A stretch of DNA of 64,000 nucleotides from Kitasatospora indigofera (GCF_014655955.1 NZ_BNBO01000009.1:124001-188000); one strand, 5' to 3'; shown: positions 44,677 to 55,289, counted from the stretch's first letter. Notes: generated by a model not told the origin, from the sequence alone. Made by a program: numbers and translations.

Positions 44677-45792
44677 TCAGTCCAGCGTGCTGGAGAGCCC
44701 GGCGGCGGAGCGGCAGTAGCCCTGGATCTCCTTGTTGGTGATCTTGGCGCAGAGCCGGCCGGCGGCCCCGCCGTCGGTGTAGTTCACCGTGTAGTAGCTG
44801 ACCAGGCCCTCCGCGCAGGCCTTGCGCTGGGAGGCGTCGGCGGCCGTCGCGCACTGCTGGGCGGCCCAGTCCTCGCGGTCCAGGTTGTACTTCATGGTGC
44901 GCGAGCCGACCCCGCGGCTGCAGTCCGTCACCCCGCCGCCGGCCTTGCCGTTGAGGCACCACTTGAGGGCGTCGGCGAAGGCCTCGGGGTGGTTGGCGTA
45001 GTCGTGCGAGGAGAGGTAGAAGGTGGGCGCGTAGAAGAAGCACGCGGACTGGAAGAGCGCCGGCTGCTCGGGGCAGGGGTAGAGCGGATCGGCGGCGATC
45101 TTGTCGGCGGGCAGGTTCGCCTTGGCCTTCTCGTCCTCCTCGTCCGGGCCGAAGAGCTGCATGAAGAGGCCCTCGGAGCAGCGGATCTTGTTGGTGTCGC
45201 CGGGGAACTTGTTGCACAGCGCGCGGGCCGCCGCGACGTCCTGCTTGGCGACGAACATGGTGCCGTGGCCGACGCCGTGGATGCAGGCGCCCTTGTTGGC
45301 CGGCGCGCACAGCTTGAGCAGGTCCACCTCGGGCTGCTTGGAGGCGTTCAGCATCTCCTCGACCGCGCCGTGCAGGTAGCCGGCCGCGCAGGTCTCGTGC
45401 GGGAAGGAGATGACCTTCTGGAAGTCCTCGTTGTAGCGCTTGACCGCCGCGTGGCCCAGCTCGTGCGCGATCGGGTGGCAGAACCGCACGGTGTACGGCT
45501 TCTCCTTGGTGATCTTGTCGAGGTCCGCCAGGGCGACGCCGGGGTCGCTCTGCTCCATCTCCGCCATCACCTTGTTCCGCAGCGTGCTGCGGGTCCACAC
45601 CGCCGGGTCGCCGGTCGGCGTCGCCGCGGCCGGGGTGCCGGCGGGCGGCGCCGCGCTGCCGGGCGCGGGCGCCCCGGGTGCGCCGGTCGCGGCGGTGGCC
45701 GGGGCGGGCGTCCAGTCGGTGACGGCCACCGACCCCAGGCCCAGCACCCCCAGCAGGAAGGCGGTGAGAATCGCGAAGACCCGCGGTTGCAT
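44677..45792 (-). CDS. Secreted cysteine-rich protein with HExxH motif
   Basis: 371 residues from ATG 45792, GGGGGA about 10 bases upstream. Signal or anchor helix at 5-24 (VFAILTAFLLGVLGLGSVAV), a Pro/Ala linker to about 62, then a mature domain with some 15 cysteines. CHPIAHELGHAA places His110-Glu111-x-x-His114, the zinc-protease type motif; further His/Cys blocks are AAGYLHGAVEEM and CIHGVGHGTMF. The repeat-like pattern of HG and C spacing suggests a metal-binding extracellular protein. I do not know a characterised family. A protease role is possible, not shown. Confidence 0.72.
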   Translation of the reverse strand: MQPRVFAILTAFLLGVLGLGSVAVTDWTPAPATAATGAPGAPAPGSAAPPAGTPAAATPTGDPAVWTRSTLRNKVMAEMEQSDPGVALADLDKITKEKPYTVRFCHPIAHELGHAAVKRYNEDFQKVISFPHETCAAGYLHGAVEEMLNASKQPEVDLLKLCAPANKGACIHGVGHGTMFVAKQDVAAARALCNKFPGDTNKIRCSEGLFMQLFGPDEEDEKAKANLPADKIAADPLYPCPEQPALFQSACFFYAPTFYLSSHDYANHPEAFADALKWCLNGKAGGGVTDCSRGVGSRTMKYNLDREDWAAQQCATAADASQRKACAEGLVSYYTVNYTDGGAAGRLCAKITNKEIQGYCRSAAGLSSTLD

Positions 45793-46010
45793 GACGAAGA
45801 TCCCCCGGTGGATCGAGACGGACGGTTTTCGCTCTCCATCCTGAGGGCACCAGGCCGCTGATCGTGGTTTCTGACCATCATTCGGGAGATGTCGGCGACG
45901 CTACCGCACATCGCACCGGGTCAACGACGCGGCCGGGGCCCGGTCACCGCACGGCTTGCGGCCCCGTGCGGGGCCCGGGCCGGACGGGTGGCGGGCACTG
46001 CTCCGAACGG

Positions 46011-46082
46011 CCGCATCCCGGCGTTGCGCGGGGACCGCATCCCGGCGTTGCGCGGGGACCGCATCCCGGCGTTGCGCAGGGA
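46011..46082. repeat. Three tandem 24-bp repeats
   Basis: Units at 46011-46034, 46035-46058 and 46059-46082. The unit starts CCGCATCCCGGCGTTGCGC; the first two are identical and the third has one change. They lie in the 439-bp gap between two divergent genes (45792 and 46232). No gene is supported there. Confidence 0.85.
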
Positions 46083-46171
46083 CCGCGGCCCGGTGGTCCG
46101 CGGGCCGGACGGGTGGCCCGGGCGGCCCGTGGGGCCCCCGGACCGGCTCTCTGGGCTGAATGTCTGAAGAT

Positions 46172-46223
46172 CTGCCCGAATTCGGGCAGGATCTTTGGTT
46201 CCGGCGCAGAGGCCGCCTAGGCT
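46172..46223 (+). promoter_or_regulatory. Promoter with an 18-bp palindrome upstream
   Basis: TTGGTT (46195-46200) and TAGGCT (46218-46223) are 17 bases apart, a good main-sigma promoter. Transcription would start near 46230, almost at the GTG of the next gene, so the mRNA is leaderless. The perfect palindrome CTGCCCGAATTCGGGCAG (46172-46189) ends 5 bases before the -35 box, a place suited to an activator site. Confidence 0.55.
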
Positions 46224-46231
46224 CCTCACTC

Positions 46232-46507
46232 GTGCCCAGCTCGCCACACCCTCACGAGGACCTGCTCGCCCACCTCACCCGCACCAGCCCCCTGGGGCCG
46301 CGGGAGGCCGCGCGGGTCGTCGCGGAAGTGCTGGCGTACTTCTCGGAGAGCACCGAGGAGTACGTCCGCCGCCGCCACGGCGAACTGCAGGCACGCGGAC
46401 TCACCAACGAGAAGATCTTCGCCCGGCTGGCCGACGAACTGCCCGCGCGCCGGGTCGCAGCCCCGCAGCTGTCGGCCCGCCAGCTGCGCCGGATCGTCTA
46501 CGGCTGA
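46232..46507 (+). CDS. Small conserved actinobacterial protein, unknown function
   Basis: 91 residues from GTG 46232 (MPSSPHPHEDLLAHLTRTSP); the promoter just upstream supports this leaderless start over ATG 46160. All-helical, charged, with VVAEVLAYFSESTEEYVRRRHGELQARGLTNEKIFARLADEL and a basic end SARQLRRIVYG. The family is common in Streptomyces as far as I recall, without known role; the C-terminus looks able to bind nucleic acid. It lies 74 bases before glmS and could be cotranscribed with it. Confidence 0.75.
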   Translation: MPSSPHPHEDLLAHLTRTSPLGPREAARVVAEVLAYFSESTEEYVRRRHGELQARGLTNEKIFARLADELPARRVAAPQLSARQLRRIVYG

Positions 46508-46581
46508 ACCGGGCCGCCCGACCCCGTCTGCCCTCGCGCAGACCTCCCGCCACGCAATCACACTGAAGGAGCCGGCGACCC

Positions 46582-48408
<1,827 letters not shown>

Positions 48409-48430
48409 CCGGCGGACCGGTCGCCGAGCG

Positions 48431-48466
48431 GGCCGCGGTCCCCGGAGTTGTCCGGGGGCCGCGGCC
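48431..48466 (+). terminator. Terminator of glmS
   Basis: GGCCGCGGTCCCCGGA (48431-48446) pairs with 48451-48466 over 16 positions (one G-T) around GTTG, 22 bases after the stop. Confidence 0.8.
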
Positions 48467-48610
48467 GGCCGCCGTCCTGCCACCTGTCGTCCCGCCGCGT
48501 GCCGTCCCGCCGGGACTCGCGGCCGCCCCGCCGGTTCTGACGGCCCGGCGGCCGTCCCTGACGTATCGTCAGCCACGCGGTGGGGGCGCTCTACGAACAG
48601 GAGAAGCACG

Positions 48611-49267
48611 GTGAGGATCGGGATCATCGGTACGGGCACGGTCGGGCGCACCCTGGCGGGCAAGCTGGTCTCGCTCGGCCACGAGGTGACCATCGGCTCG
48701 CGGACCAAGGACAACACGGCCGCCACCACCTGGGCCGAGCAGGCCGGGCCGCGCGGCCACGGCGGCACCTTCGCCGACGCCGCCGCCTTCGGCGAGCTGA
48801 TCGTCAACGCCACCGCCGGCACGGTCTCCCTCAAGGCGTTGCAGGCGGCCGGCGCCGGCGCGCTGGCCGGCAAGATCCTGATCGACGTCTCCAACCCGCT
48901 GGTCTTCTCGCCCGAGGGCGAGGTCGGGCTGGACCCGGTGGGCACGGACAGTGTCGGCGAGCGGATCCAGCGCGAGTTCCCGCAGGCCAGGGTGGTCAAG
49001 GCGCTGAACACGATGAGCGCCCCGGTGATGGTCGAGCCGGGACGCGTCCCCGGCGAGCACAACGCCTTCGTCGCGGGCGACGACCCGGACGCCAAGGCCG
49101 AGGTCGTCGCCCTGCTGGAGCAGTTCGGCTGGCCGGCCGGCTCGGTGCTGGACCTCGGCGACATCAAGGGCGCCCGGGGCATGGAGATGCTGATGCCGTT
49201 CTGGCTCCGCCTGATGGGCCACTTCGGCAGTACCGACTTCAACTACTCCCTCCGGTCGGCCGGCTGA
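48611..49267 (+). CDS. NADPH-dependent F420 reductase-type oxidoreductase
   Basis: 218 residues from GTG 48611, AGGAG at 48599-48603. Single Rossmann domain: MRIGIIGTGTVGRTLAGKL with SRTKDN after the second strand, which suits NADP(H). VKALNTMSAPVM and DLGDIKGARGMEMLMPFWLRL match the F420-dependent NADP reductase fold. The reaction could be hydride transfer between NADPH and F420, but many Streptomyces paralogues are not tested. It stands alone. Confidence 0.85.
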   Translation: MRIGIIGTGTVGRTLAGKLVSLGHEVTIGSRTKDNTAATTWAEQAGPRGHGGTFADAAAFGELIVNATAGTVSLKALQAAGAGALAGKILIDVSNPLVFSPEGEVGLDPVGTDSVGERIQREFPQARVVKALNTMSAPVMVEPGRVPGEHNAFVAGDDPDAKAEVVALLEQFGWPAGSVLDLGDIKGARGMEMLMPFWLRLMGHFGSTDFNYSLRSAG

Positions 49268-49512
49268 ACCCGGCGTAGCCTGGCCGGGAGGGCCGGCGCC
49301 CCCGGGCGCGGGCGGCCGGGACGGCGAACCGGCCCCGCCTTGGCCCCGGCCCGGCCCCCGGGAGGCCCGCAGCCCGTAGCCCCGAGACCCGCAGCCTGAA
49401 GACCCGGAGCCTCCGAGACCCGGAGCCCCTCGTTCCGGGTGACCGGGACGGACCTCCGGGAGAAGATCGGACCGAGCCGCCCCGCAGGGGACCCGACAGA
49501 GGAGCCGTGCCG

Positions 49513-50259
49513 ATGAACGACCAGCAGCCCGAACCCTTCGAACCGCTCCGCGAGGACTGGCAGACCGCCCTCGCGGTCGTCGCGCACCCCGACGACATGG
49601 AGTACGGCGCGGCCTCCGCCGTCGCCCGCTGGACCGGCCAGGGCAAGCGCGTCGTCTACGTGATGGTCACCAGCGGCGAGGCCGGCATCGACTCCATGAG
49701 CCCCGAGGAGTGCCGCCCCGTGCGGGAGGCCGAACAGGTGGCCTCGGCCGCGCTGGTCGGCGTCGACGTGGTCGAGTTCCTCGGGCACGCCGACGGCGTC
49801 CTGGAGTACGGCCTGACGCTGCGCCGCGACATCGCCCGGACGATCCGGCGGCACCGCCCCGACATCGTCATCACCACCAACTTCCGGGAGACCTACGGCG
49901 GCGTCATGCCCAACCAGGCCGACCACATCGCGACCGGACGCTCCGTCCTGGACGCGGTGCGCGACGCCGCCAACCGCTGGGTGTTCCCCGACCTGCTGGA
50001 CGAGGGCCACCAGCCGTGGGGCGGCGTCAAGGAGCTCTGGGCGGCCGGCTCGCCCGACGCGCGGCACGCCGTGGACACCACCGACTCCTTCGAGGCGGGC
50101 GTCGCCTCGCTGAAGGCCCACCGGGCGTACCTGGCCGGGCTCGGCGGCGACATGGCCAACGCCGCCGACTTCCTGGAGGGCTTCGCCCGGTCCTCCGGCA
50201 GCCGGCTGGGCGTCCGGTACGCCTCCTCCTTCGAGGTGCTGCGGCTGTCCTTCGGCTGA
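49513..50259 (+). CDS. PIG-L family zinc deacetylase
   Basis: Metal-dependent amide hydrolase of 248 residues. ATG 49513 (MNDQQPEPFE) has AGAGGAG at 49498-49504. The zinc motif is AHPDDME (His25, Asp28) and a distal histidine lies in NQADHIATG. Family members deacetylate GlcNAc conjugates in mycothiol or antibiotic pathways; residues outside the motif do not match MshB or Mca closely enough to decide. The upstream stretch 49365-49435 has imperfect repeats of GACCCGGAGCC. Convergent with the DedA gene. Confidence 0.88.
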   Translation: MNDQQPEPFEPLREDWQTALAVVAHPDDMEYGAASAVARWTGQGKRVVYVMVTSGEAGIDSMSPEECRPVREAEQVASAALVGVDVVEFLGHADGVLEYGLTLRRDIARTIRRHRPDIVITTNFRETYGGVMPNQADHIATGRSVLDAVRDAANRWVFPDLLDEGHQPWGGVKELWAAGSPDARHAVDTTDSFEAGVASLKAHRAYLAGLGGDMANAADFLEGFARSSGSRLGVRYASSFEVLRLSFG

Positions 50260-50292
50260 CCCCGTGGCGTGCCGGGGCGCGGCGGCCGCCGC

Positions 50293-50916
50293 TCAGCGCC
50301 GCGCCCGGCGGCGCAGCAGCTGGTGGACGAGGGCGGCGAGGAGCGCCGCGCCGAGGCCGATCAGCAGCCACAGCTGGTAGCGGACCACCTGCTCGTACAC
50401 CGTGCCGATGTTGGCGCCGGCCAGGTAGCCGGCGACCGACCAGACGCCGACCCAGAGCACCGCGCCGAGGATGTTGAAGACGGTGAAGCGCCGCGCGTCC
50501 ATCCCGGTGGTGCCCGCGATGATGCCGCTGGTCTGCCGCAGCCCGTCCACGAACCGGGCCACCGTCACGACCTTGCCGCCGTGCCGCTCGAAGAAGCCGT
50601 CCGCGCGTTCCATCCGGGCGGGGGTCAGCATGACGTAGCGGCCCCAGCGGTGCACGAAGGCGCGTCCGCCGGTCCGGCCGATCAGGTAGCCGAGGGTGTT
50701 GCCGAGGACGGCGGCGGCCGTCGCGACGGCGATCACGGCGGCGAGGCTGAGGTGTCCGGTGCCCGCGTACACGGCGGCCAGCACCAGGACGGTCTGGCCC
50801 GGCGCGGGGATGCCGCAGTTGTCGAGCAGCACCAGGACGGCCACCGCGAGGTAGCCGTAGTCGTCCAGCAGGGGGGCCAGCGCGGCCAGCGGACCGGGCA
50901 GGGGCGCGGCGGACAC
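50293..50916 (-). CDS. DedA family membrane protein
   Basis: Polytopic membrane protein of 207 residues from GTG 50916, of the DedA/VTT group now linked to undecaprenyl phosphate or lipid translocation. Diagnostic parts: LLDNCGIPAPGQTVLVLAAVYAG, LGNTLGYLIGRTGGRAFVHRWG, and VTVARFVDGLRQTSGIIAGTTGM with the conserved arginine-glycine region. Five or so hydrophobic spans. The ribosome site is weak. Confidence 0.9.
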   Translation of the reverse strand: MSAAPLPGPLAALAPLLDDYGYLAVAVLVLLDNCGIPAPGQTVLVLAAVYAGTGHLSLAAVIAVATAAAVLGNTLGYLIGRTGGRAFVHRWGRYVMLTPARMERADGFFERHGGKVVTVARFVDGLRQTSGIIAGTTGMDARRFTVFNILGAVLWVGVWSVAGYLAGANIGTVYEQVVRYQLWLLIGLGAALLAALVHQLLRRRARR

Positions 50917-50964
50917 CTCAGAGGCCCGCCCCGCGCCGGGCGGGCACGGGACGGACGGTTCGCG

Positions 50965-51159
50965 TCAGCTGTTCTTCTTGCTGTGCTCGACGATGCTGTC
51001 CGGGCCGGGGTAGACCAGCCCTTCGTGGCCGTCCTCGAAGCGCACCAGGTACGGCGGCTCGCCGTTCGCGCCGTGTACCTCGGTGATCTCCCCCGTGCGG
51101 TCCGCCATCCCCACGGACCTGCTGTGGATGTGGAGCTGGTCACCTACCGCTGCATGCAC
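50965..51159 (-). CDS. DUF1918 domain protein
   Basis: 64 residues, GTG 51159 with AAGGAG 6 bases upstream. The whole protein is a DUF1918 beta-barrel: AAVGDQLHIHSRSVGMADRTGEITEVHG, YLVRFEDGHEGLVYPGPDS. The family is SH3-like and found in many actinobacteria without a known role. 48 bases separate it from the downstream DedA gene, so they may be cotranscribed. Confidence 0.92.
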   Translation of the reverse strand: MHAAVGDQLHIHSRSVGMADRTGEITEVHGANGEPPYLVRFEDGHEGLVYPGPDSIVEHSKKNS

Positions 51160-51270
51160 GATCTGCTCCTTAGCTAGTGACGGCTGTCGTGGTGCCGACA
51201 GGCCGGCTGCCGTGCTCCGGGCAGCTGTCCTGTCTCCACTGTGCTGCCGTGCGGGTGGGGCCGCAACGCT

Positions 51271-51999
51271 TCAGCGGGGCGTGTCGGCGGCGGCCCGGGG
51301 CGGGGCGGGCGGGCCGCCGGCGAGATAGCTGCCGAGCAGGCGCTTGCACTCGGCGATCAGGACGGGGTCGCCGTCGGGGTCGGTGCGGAAGGCCAGCTTG
51401 AGGACGGCGTCGGCGGCCTCCAGGGCCACCCGCAGGGCCAGCGTGCTGCCGGGGCGGGCGGCGTCCGGCGGCCCGGCGGCGTCCGCGTCGGCGCCGAGGA
51501 GGGCGCCGCCTAGGGCCTGCAGGCGCAGGGCGACGGCGCTGTTGTTGTCCAGGGTGCGGTCCAGCAGGTGCTCGCCGTCCCGGACGCCGGGCGAGTTCCG
51601 GTCGACCAGGCCGAAGTCGACCTGCCCGAAGCCGGGGACCGTCCGCCGCATGGCGACGAACTCCTCCACCGCGAGGTCGACGAAGCCCGGCACGCCCGGG
51701 GGCGCCGCGTCCTCCAGCCGGCGGGCCAGGCGGTCGAGGTAGCGCTCCAGGTTCCGGGCCGCGAGGGCGCCCAGCAGGCTCTCCTTGCCGGCGAAGAACT
51801 GGTAGAGCGTGCCGATCGGCACCCCGGCGCGCCGGGCGACGGCCTTGGTGGTCAGGGCGCCGGCGCCGGCTTCGTCCAGCAGCGCCGCGCAGGCGTCCAC
51901 CAGGCGTTCGTACCGCTCCTGGCTGCGCTGCTGGACCGGGCGTCGCCGGGCCCCGTCCGCCGGTCCGGCCTCGTTCCGCTGGTCAGCCTGCGCCTTCAT
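51271..51999 (-). CDS. TetR-family transcriptional regulator
   Basis: 242 residues from ATG 51999 (MKAQADQRN); a GTG at 52047 is possible. HTH at about 32-80: ERLVDACAALLDEAGAGALTTKAVARRAGVPIGTLYQFFAGKESLLGALA. The C-terminal ligand domain (FVAMRRTVPGFGQVDFGL) is of TetR_C type. No adjacent divergent target is obvious: the neighbours are DUF1918 downstream and another TetR upstream. Confidence 0.9.
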   Translation of the reverse strand: MKAQADQRNEAGPADGARRRPVQQRSQERYERLVDACAALLDEAGAGALTTKAVARRAGVPIGTLYQFFAGKESLLGALAARNLERYLDRLARRLEDAAPPGVPGFVDLAVEEFVAMRRTVPGFGQVDFGLVDRNSPGVRDGEHLLDRTLDNNSAVALRLQALGGALLGADADAAGPPDAARPGSTLALRVALEAADAVLKLAFRTDPDGDPVLIAECKRLLGSYLAGGPPAPPRAAADTPR

Positions 52000-52137
52000 G
52001 GGGCCCCACTGTGCCGCATCCGGTGGTGCTGGGCGAATCACCGACACGACGCCGTCCGGCGGACGCCCCGACGCCGCCCGGCTGCGGCCCGCCGGGTGCG
52101 GGCGGTCAGGATGCGCGGCGGTCGGGGCCCGGCACGG

Positions 52138-52749
52138 TCAGGACGCGGCCGGACGGGACGCCAGGTCGTGGCCGGTGGTGGCGCGGGCGTAGGCCTGGAG
52201 CGCGGTGATCACCTCGGTACGGCTGCGCCGGCCGGCCAGGACCTCCATCTGGTAGCCGTCCTCCATGGCGACGATGCTGGCGGCGAGCAGGCGCGGCGGG
52301 TCGGTCAGGGTGAAGCTGCCCTGGGCCTGGCCGAGGACCAGGATGCCCTGGTAGAGGGCAATCTGACGCTCGGTCAGCGCGCTGTCCAGGGCGGCCGCCC
52401 TCGGGTCGCGCAGGCAGCGCGGCCAGTACTCGAACAGCAGTCGGGTCAGGGCGTCGTCCGGTCCGTCGGCCACGCCCCGCTCGATGCAGGCGCGGAGCTT
52501 GCCGGGGGCGTCGGCGAAGGCCTCGGTGGCGGCCTCCCGCTGCGCGCTGTAGCGCTCGATGGCCGCCTGGTACGTCTCGTGGACCAGTGCGTCGAGGTCG
52601 CCGTAGTAGAGCACCGCGGCGGGGGTCACGCCGGCCTCGTCGGCGATGTCGCGAAGGCGCAGGCCTTCGAGTCCGCGGGTCATCAGTGCGCGCTGCACCG
52701 CGGCGCCGAGCTCGGCCCTGCGGGCCTGCTGGCCCTTCTTGGCTGCCAT
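52138..52749 (-). CDS. TetR-family regulator (BetI-like C-domain)
   Basis: 203 residues from ATG 52749 (MAAKKGQQARR) with AGGA 6 bases upstream. HTH GLRLRDIADEAGVTPAAVLYYGDLDALVHE at about 32-61; C-terminal region LLFEYWPRCLRDPRAAALDSALTERQIALY resembles TetR_C_6/BetI regulators that sense small amines. It diverges from the permease-amidase operon across 144 bp with repeated CGTTTAACA, so it very probably represses that operon and itself. Confidence 0.9.
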   Translation of the reverse strand: MAAKKGQQARRAELGAAVQRALMTRGLEGLRLRDIADEAGVTPAAVLYYGDLDALVHETYQAAIERYSAQREAATEAFADAPGKLRACIERGVADGPDDALTRLLFEYWPRCLRDPRAAALDSALTERQIALYQGILVLGQAQGSFTLTDPPRLLAASIVAMEDGYQMEVLAGRRSRTEVITALQAYARATTGHDLASRPAAS

Positions 52750-52778
52750 GTCGTCCTGTCGGTCCGTTCCTGTTTCTT

Positions 52779-52844
52779 CGTTTAACAGTATCAGCCCAGC
52801 TCTTGACTGCATCGTCGGGCTGAGTTTTAAATCTGCGTTTAACA
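52779..52844. promoter_or_regulatory. Divergent promoter with paired CGTTTAACA operators
   Basis: CGTTTAACA occurs at 52779-52787 and 52836-52844 as direct repeats. Between them are TTGACT (52803-52808) and TTTAAA (52826-52831), 17 bases apart, a good rightward promoter; the second operator covers its start point. TCAGCCC (52791-52797) and GGGCTGA (52817-52823) form an inverted repeat around the -35 box. Binding by the adjacent TetR is inferred. Confidence 0.6.
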
Positions 52845-52893
52845 AGCTGTGCTCGCCGAGCCGGCCCCTCCCTGTCCCTCACCAGGAGCACCC

Positions 52894-54405
52894 GTGATCA
52901 CCGAACCACCCGACGCCGAGGCGAGAGCCGAGGCGGGACCGGACGCGCCGCCCACCTCCAAGGGGCTGCGCGGGGGATCCGTCGGACTGCTCGCCGCCGT
53001 CGCCCTCGGCCTGTCCTCCGTCGCCCCCGCCTACAGCATCGCCGTCACCCTCGGCTTCGTGACCCTGGTGGCCGGCCACCTGGCCCCCGCCGCGCTGCTG
53101 CTCGGCTTCGTGCCGATCCTGCTCACCGCCTTCGCCTTCCGCGAGCTCAACCGGGAGATGCCCGACTGCGGCACCACCTTCGTCTGGACCACCCGCGCCT
53201 TCGGCCCCCTCGCGGGCTGGCTCTCCGGCGGCTGGGTCGTCCAGATCGCCACCCTCCTCGCCATGACCGCCCTCGCCCGGGTCGGCGCGGGCTACCTGCT
53301 GGCCTTCGCCGGCCTGGAGACGCCGGCCGGCAACAGCGTGGCCGTGACCGGCACGGCCGTCCTGCTGCTCGCCGCCGTCACCGCCGTCGCCCGCCGCGGC
53401 CTCCAGCTGGCCGCCTCCGTCCAGTACGTCCTGCTGGGCCTGCAACTGCTCGCCCTGCTCGGCTTCGGCCTCGCCGCCTTCGCCCGTGAGGGCGCCGCCA
53501 CCCCCTCCCTGGCCTGGCTCGACCCGCTGGGCTTCGACGGGTTCGGCCCGTTCTCGGAGGCGGTGCTGCTCTGCCTGTACATCTACTGGGGTTGGGACGC
53601 CCTGATCACGGTCAACGAGGAGACCCGCGACAGCGGGCGGATCCCCGGCCAGGCGGCCGTCATCTCGACCCTCGTCCTGCTCGCCACCTACCTCTTCACC
53701 GCCTTCGCCACGATCGGCTTCGCGGGCACCGGCGACAGCGGCCTCGGCCTCGGCAACCCCGCCAACGCCGCCGACGTGCTGGCCACCCTCGCGCCCTCGG
53801 TGCTGGGCACCGCCCTGGCCAAGGTCGTCCAGCTCGCCGTCTGCGTCTCGGCCGTCTCGGCACTGCTGACCTGCGTCGTCGGCAGCTCCCGGGCCACCCT
53901 GTCGATGGGCGCCCACGGCGCCCTGCCGGCCGCGTTCGCCCGCATCCACCCCCGGCACCGCACACCGTCCTTCGCCACGGTGTTCTTCGGCGCGGCCGCC
54001 GCCGTCCTGCTGGTGCTCCTGAGCCTGGTGTCCGGGGACTTCCTCGGCGACGCCATCCTCTCCGTCGGCCTGCTGATCGCCTGCTACTACGGGGTGACCG
54101 CGCTCGCCTGCGTCTGGTACTTCCGGCGCCGGCTGCTCGGCAGCCCGCGGGACCTGCTGCTGCGCGGCGTGCTGCCGCTGCTCGGCGGGCTGATGATGCT
54201 GGCCGCCTTCGGCCGCAGCGCCCACGACATGCTCAGCCCGGCCTACGGCAGCACGTCCTTCCACGGCGTCGGCGGGGTGTTCCTGCTCGGCGTCGGCTCG
54301 ATCGCGGCCGGCGTGCCGGCCATGCTGATGGTCCGTGCCCGCTTCCGCCGCTTCTTCCGCGAGGGCCGCACGGCCGTCGTCCGGCTCACCGTCACCGAGG
54401 ACTGA
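52894..54405 (+). CDS. APC-family amino acid permease
   Basis: 503 residues from GTG 52894, AGGAG at 52884-52888. Twelve or more hydrophobic helices; family elements GLSSVAPAYSIAVTLGFV in helix 1 and AYWGWDALITVNEETRDSGRIPGQ-like text (YIYWGWDALITVNEETRD) after helix 6. It is the first gene of an operon with a nitrilase-family amidase that starts 5 bases after its stop, so the pair likely imports and hydrolyses an amide or amine. The divergent TetR is the likely regulator. Confidence 0.92.
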   Translation: MITEPPDAEARAEAGPDAPPTSKGLRGGSVGLLAAVALGLSSVAPAYSIAVTLGFVTLVAGHLAPAALLLGFVPILLTAFAFRELNREMPDCGTTFVWTTRAFGPLAGWLSGGWVVQIATLLAMTALARVGAGYLLAFAGLETPAGNSVAVTGTAVLLLAAVTAVARRGLQLAASVQYVLLGLQLLALLGFGLAAFAREGAATPSLAWLDPLGFDGFGPFSEAVLLCLYIYWGWDALITVNEETRDSGRIPGQAAVISTLVLLATYLFTAFATIGFAGTGDSGLGLGNPANAADVLATLAPSVLGTALAKVVQLAVCVSAVSALLTCVVGSSRATLSMGAHGALPAAFARIHPRHRTPSFATVFFGAAAAVLLVLLSLVSGDFLGDAILSVGLLIACYYGVTALACVWYFRRRLLGSPRDLLLRGVLPLLGGLMMLAAFGRSAHDMLSPAYGSTSFHGVGGVFLLGVGSIAAGVPAMLMVRARFRRFFREGRTAVVRLTVTED

Positions 54406-54410
54406 TCGCC

Positions 54411-55280
54411 ATGCGCACCCTCTCCGTCGCCGCCCTCCAGACCAAGCCGCTCGCCCACGACCTCGAAGGCAGCTGGCAGCTCTTCGCCGAGCAGGTCCGG
54501 GCCGCCGCCCAGCTGGTCCCGGGGCTCCAGCTCGTCGTCGTGCCGGAACTGCTGCTCGCCGCCGAGGCGCCGCTGCTCCGGGGCCGCCCCGGCTGGACGG
54601 CCGAGGCCGCCGTGCCGGTCCCCGGCCCGCTGACCGACCGGATCTGCGCCCTCGCCGTCGAGACCGGGCTCTGGCTGGTGCCCGGCAGCCTCTTCGAACG
54701 CACCGGGGACGGGACCGTCCACAACACCGCGATCGCGGTCTCGCCGGCGGGGGAGATCGTCGCCAGGTACCGCAAGATCTTCCCCTGGCAGCCGTACGAG
54801 GACACCGCCCCGGGCGACGAGTTCGTGGTCTTCGACATCCCCGGCGTCGCCCGCGTCGGGCTGGCGATCTGCTACGACGGATCCTTCCCCGAGACCGTGC
54901 GCCAGCTGGCCTGGCTGGGCGCCGAGGTGATCCTGCAGCCGACCCTGACCACCACCCGGGACCGGGAGATGGAACTCGTCTGCGCCCGCGCCAACGCCTG
55001 GACCAACCAGGTGTACGTCGTCAACGTGAACGCCGCCGACCCGGCCGGCGTCGGCGGCAGCGTGATCGTCGACCCGGAGGGCATCGTCCGCCAGCAGGCC
55101 GGGACGGGCGAGGAGATCCTGGTCGACGTGCTGGACCTGGACACCGTCGACCGGGTCCGCCGGTTCGGCAGCTCCGGCCTGAACCGCCCGTGGGCCCAGC
55201 TCGCGCGCTACGGGGAGCGGATCGAACTGCCCATGTACGGGGGCACGTTCCGCACCCCGGACTGGGTGACGAAGGAATGA
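54411..55280 (+). CDS. Carbon-nitrogen hydrolase (nitrilase superfamily amidase)
   Basis: 289 residues from ATG 54411. The catalytic triad is complete: Glu46 (VVPELLLA), Lys122 (YRKIFPWQPYE) and Cys154 (GLAICYDGSFPE). The motif spacing fits aliphatic amidase or N-carbamoyl-amino-acid hydrolase branches rather than true nitrilases. Placed directly after the permease it probably processes the imported compound and releases ammonia or an amine. A terminator follows. Confidence 0.92.
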   Translation: MRTLSVAALQTKPLAHDLEGSWQLFAEQVRAAAQLVPGLQLVVVPELLLAAEAPLLRGRPGWTAEAAVPVPGPLTDRICALAVETGLWLVPGSLFERTGDGTVHNTAIAVSPAGEIVARYRKIFPWQPYEDTAPGDEFVVFDIPGVARVGLAICYDGSFPETVRQLAWLGAEVILQPTLTTTRDREMELVCARANAWTNQVYVVNVNAADPAGVGGSVIVDPEGIVRQQAGTGEEILVDVLDLDTVDRVRRFGSSGLNRPWAQLARYGERIELPMYGGTFRTPDWVTKE

Positions 55281-55289
55281 GCGGCGCCC

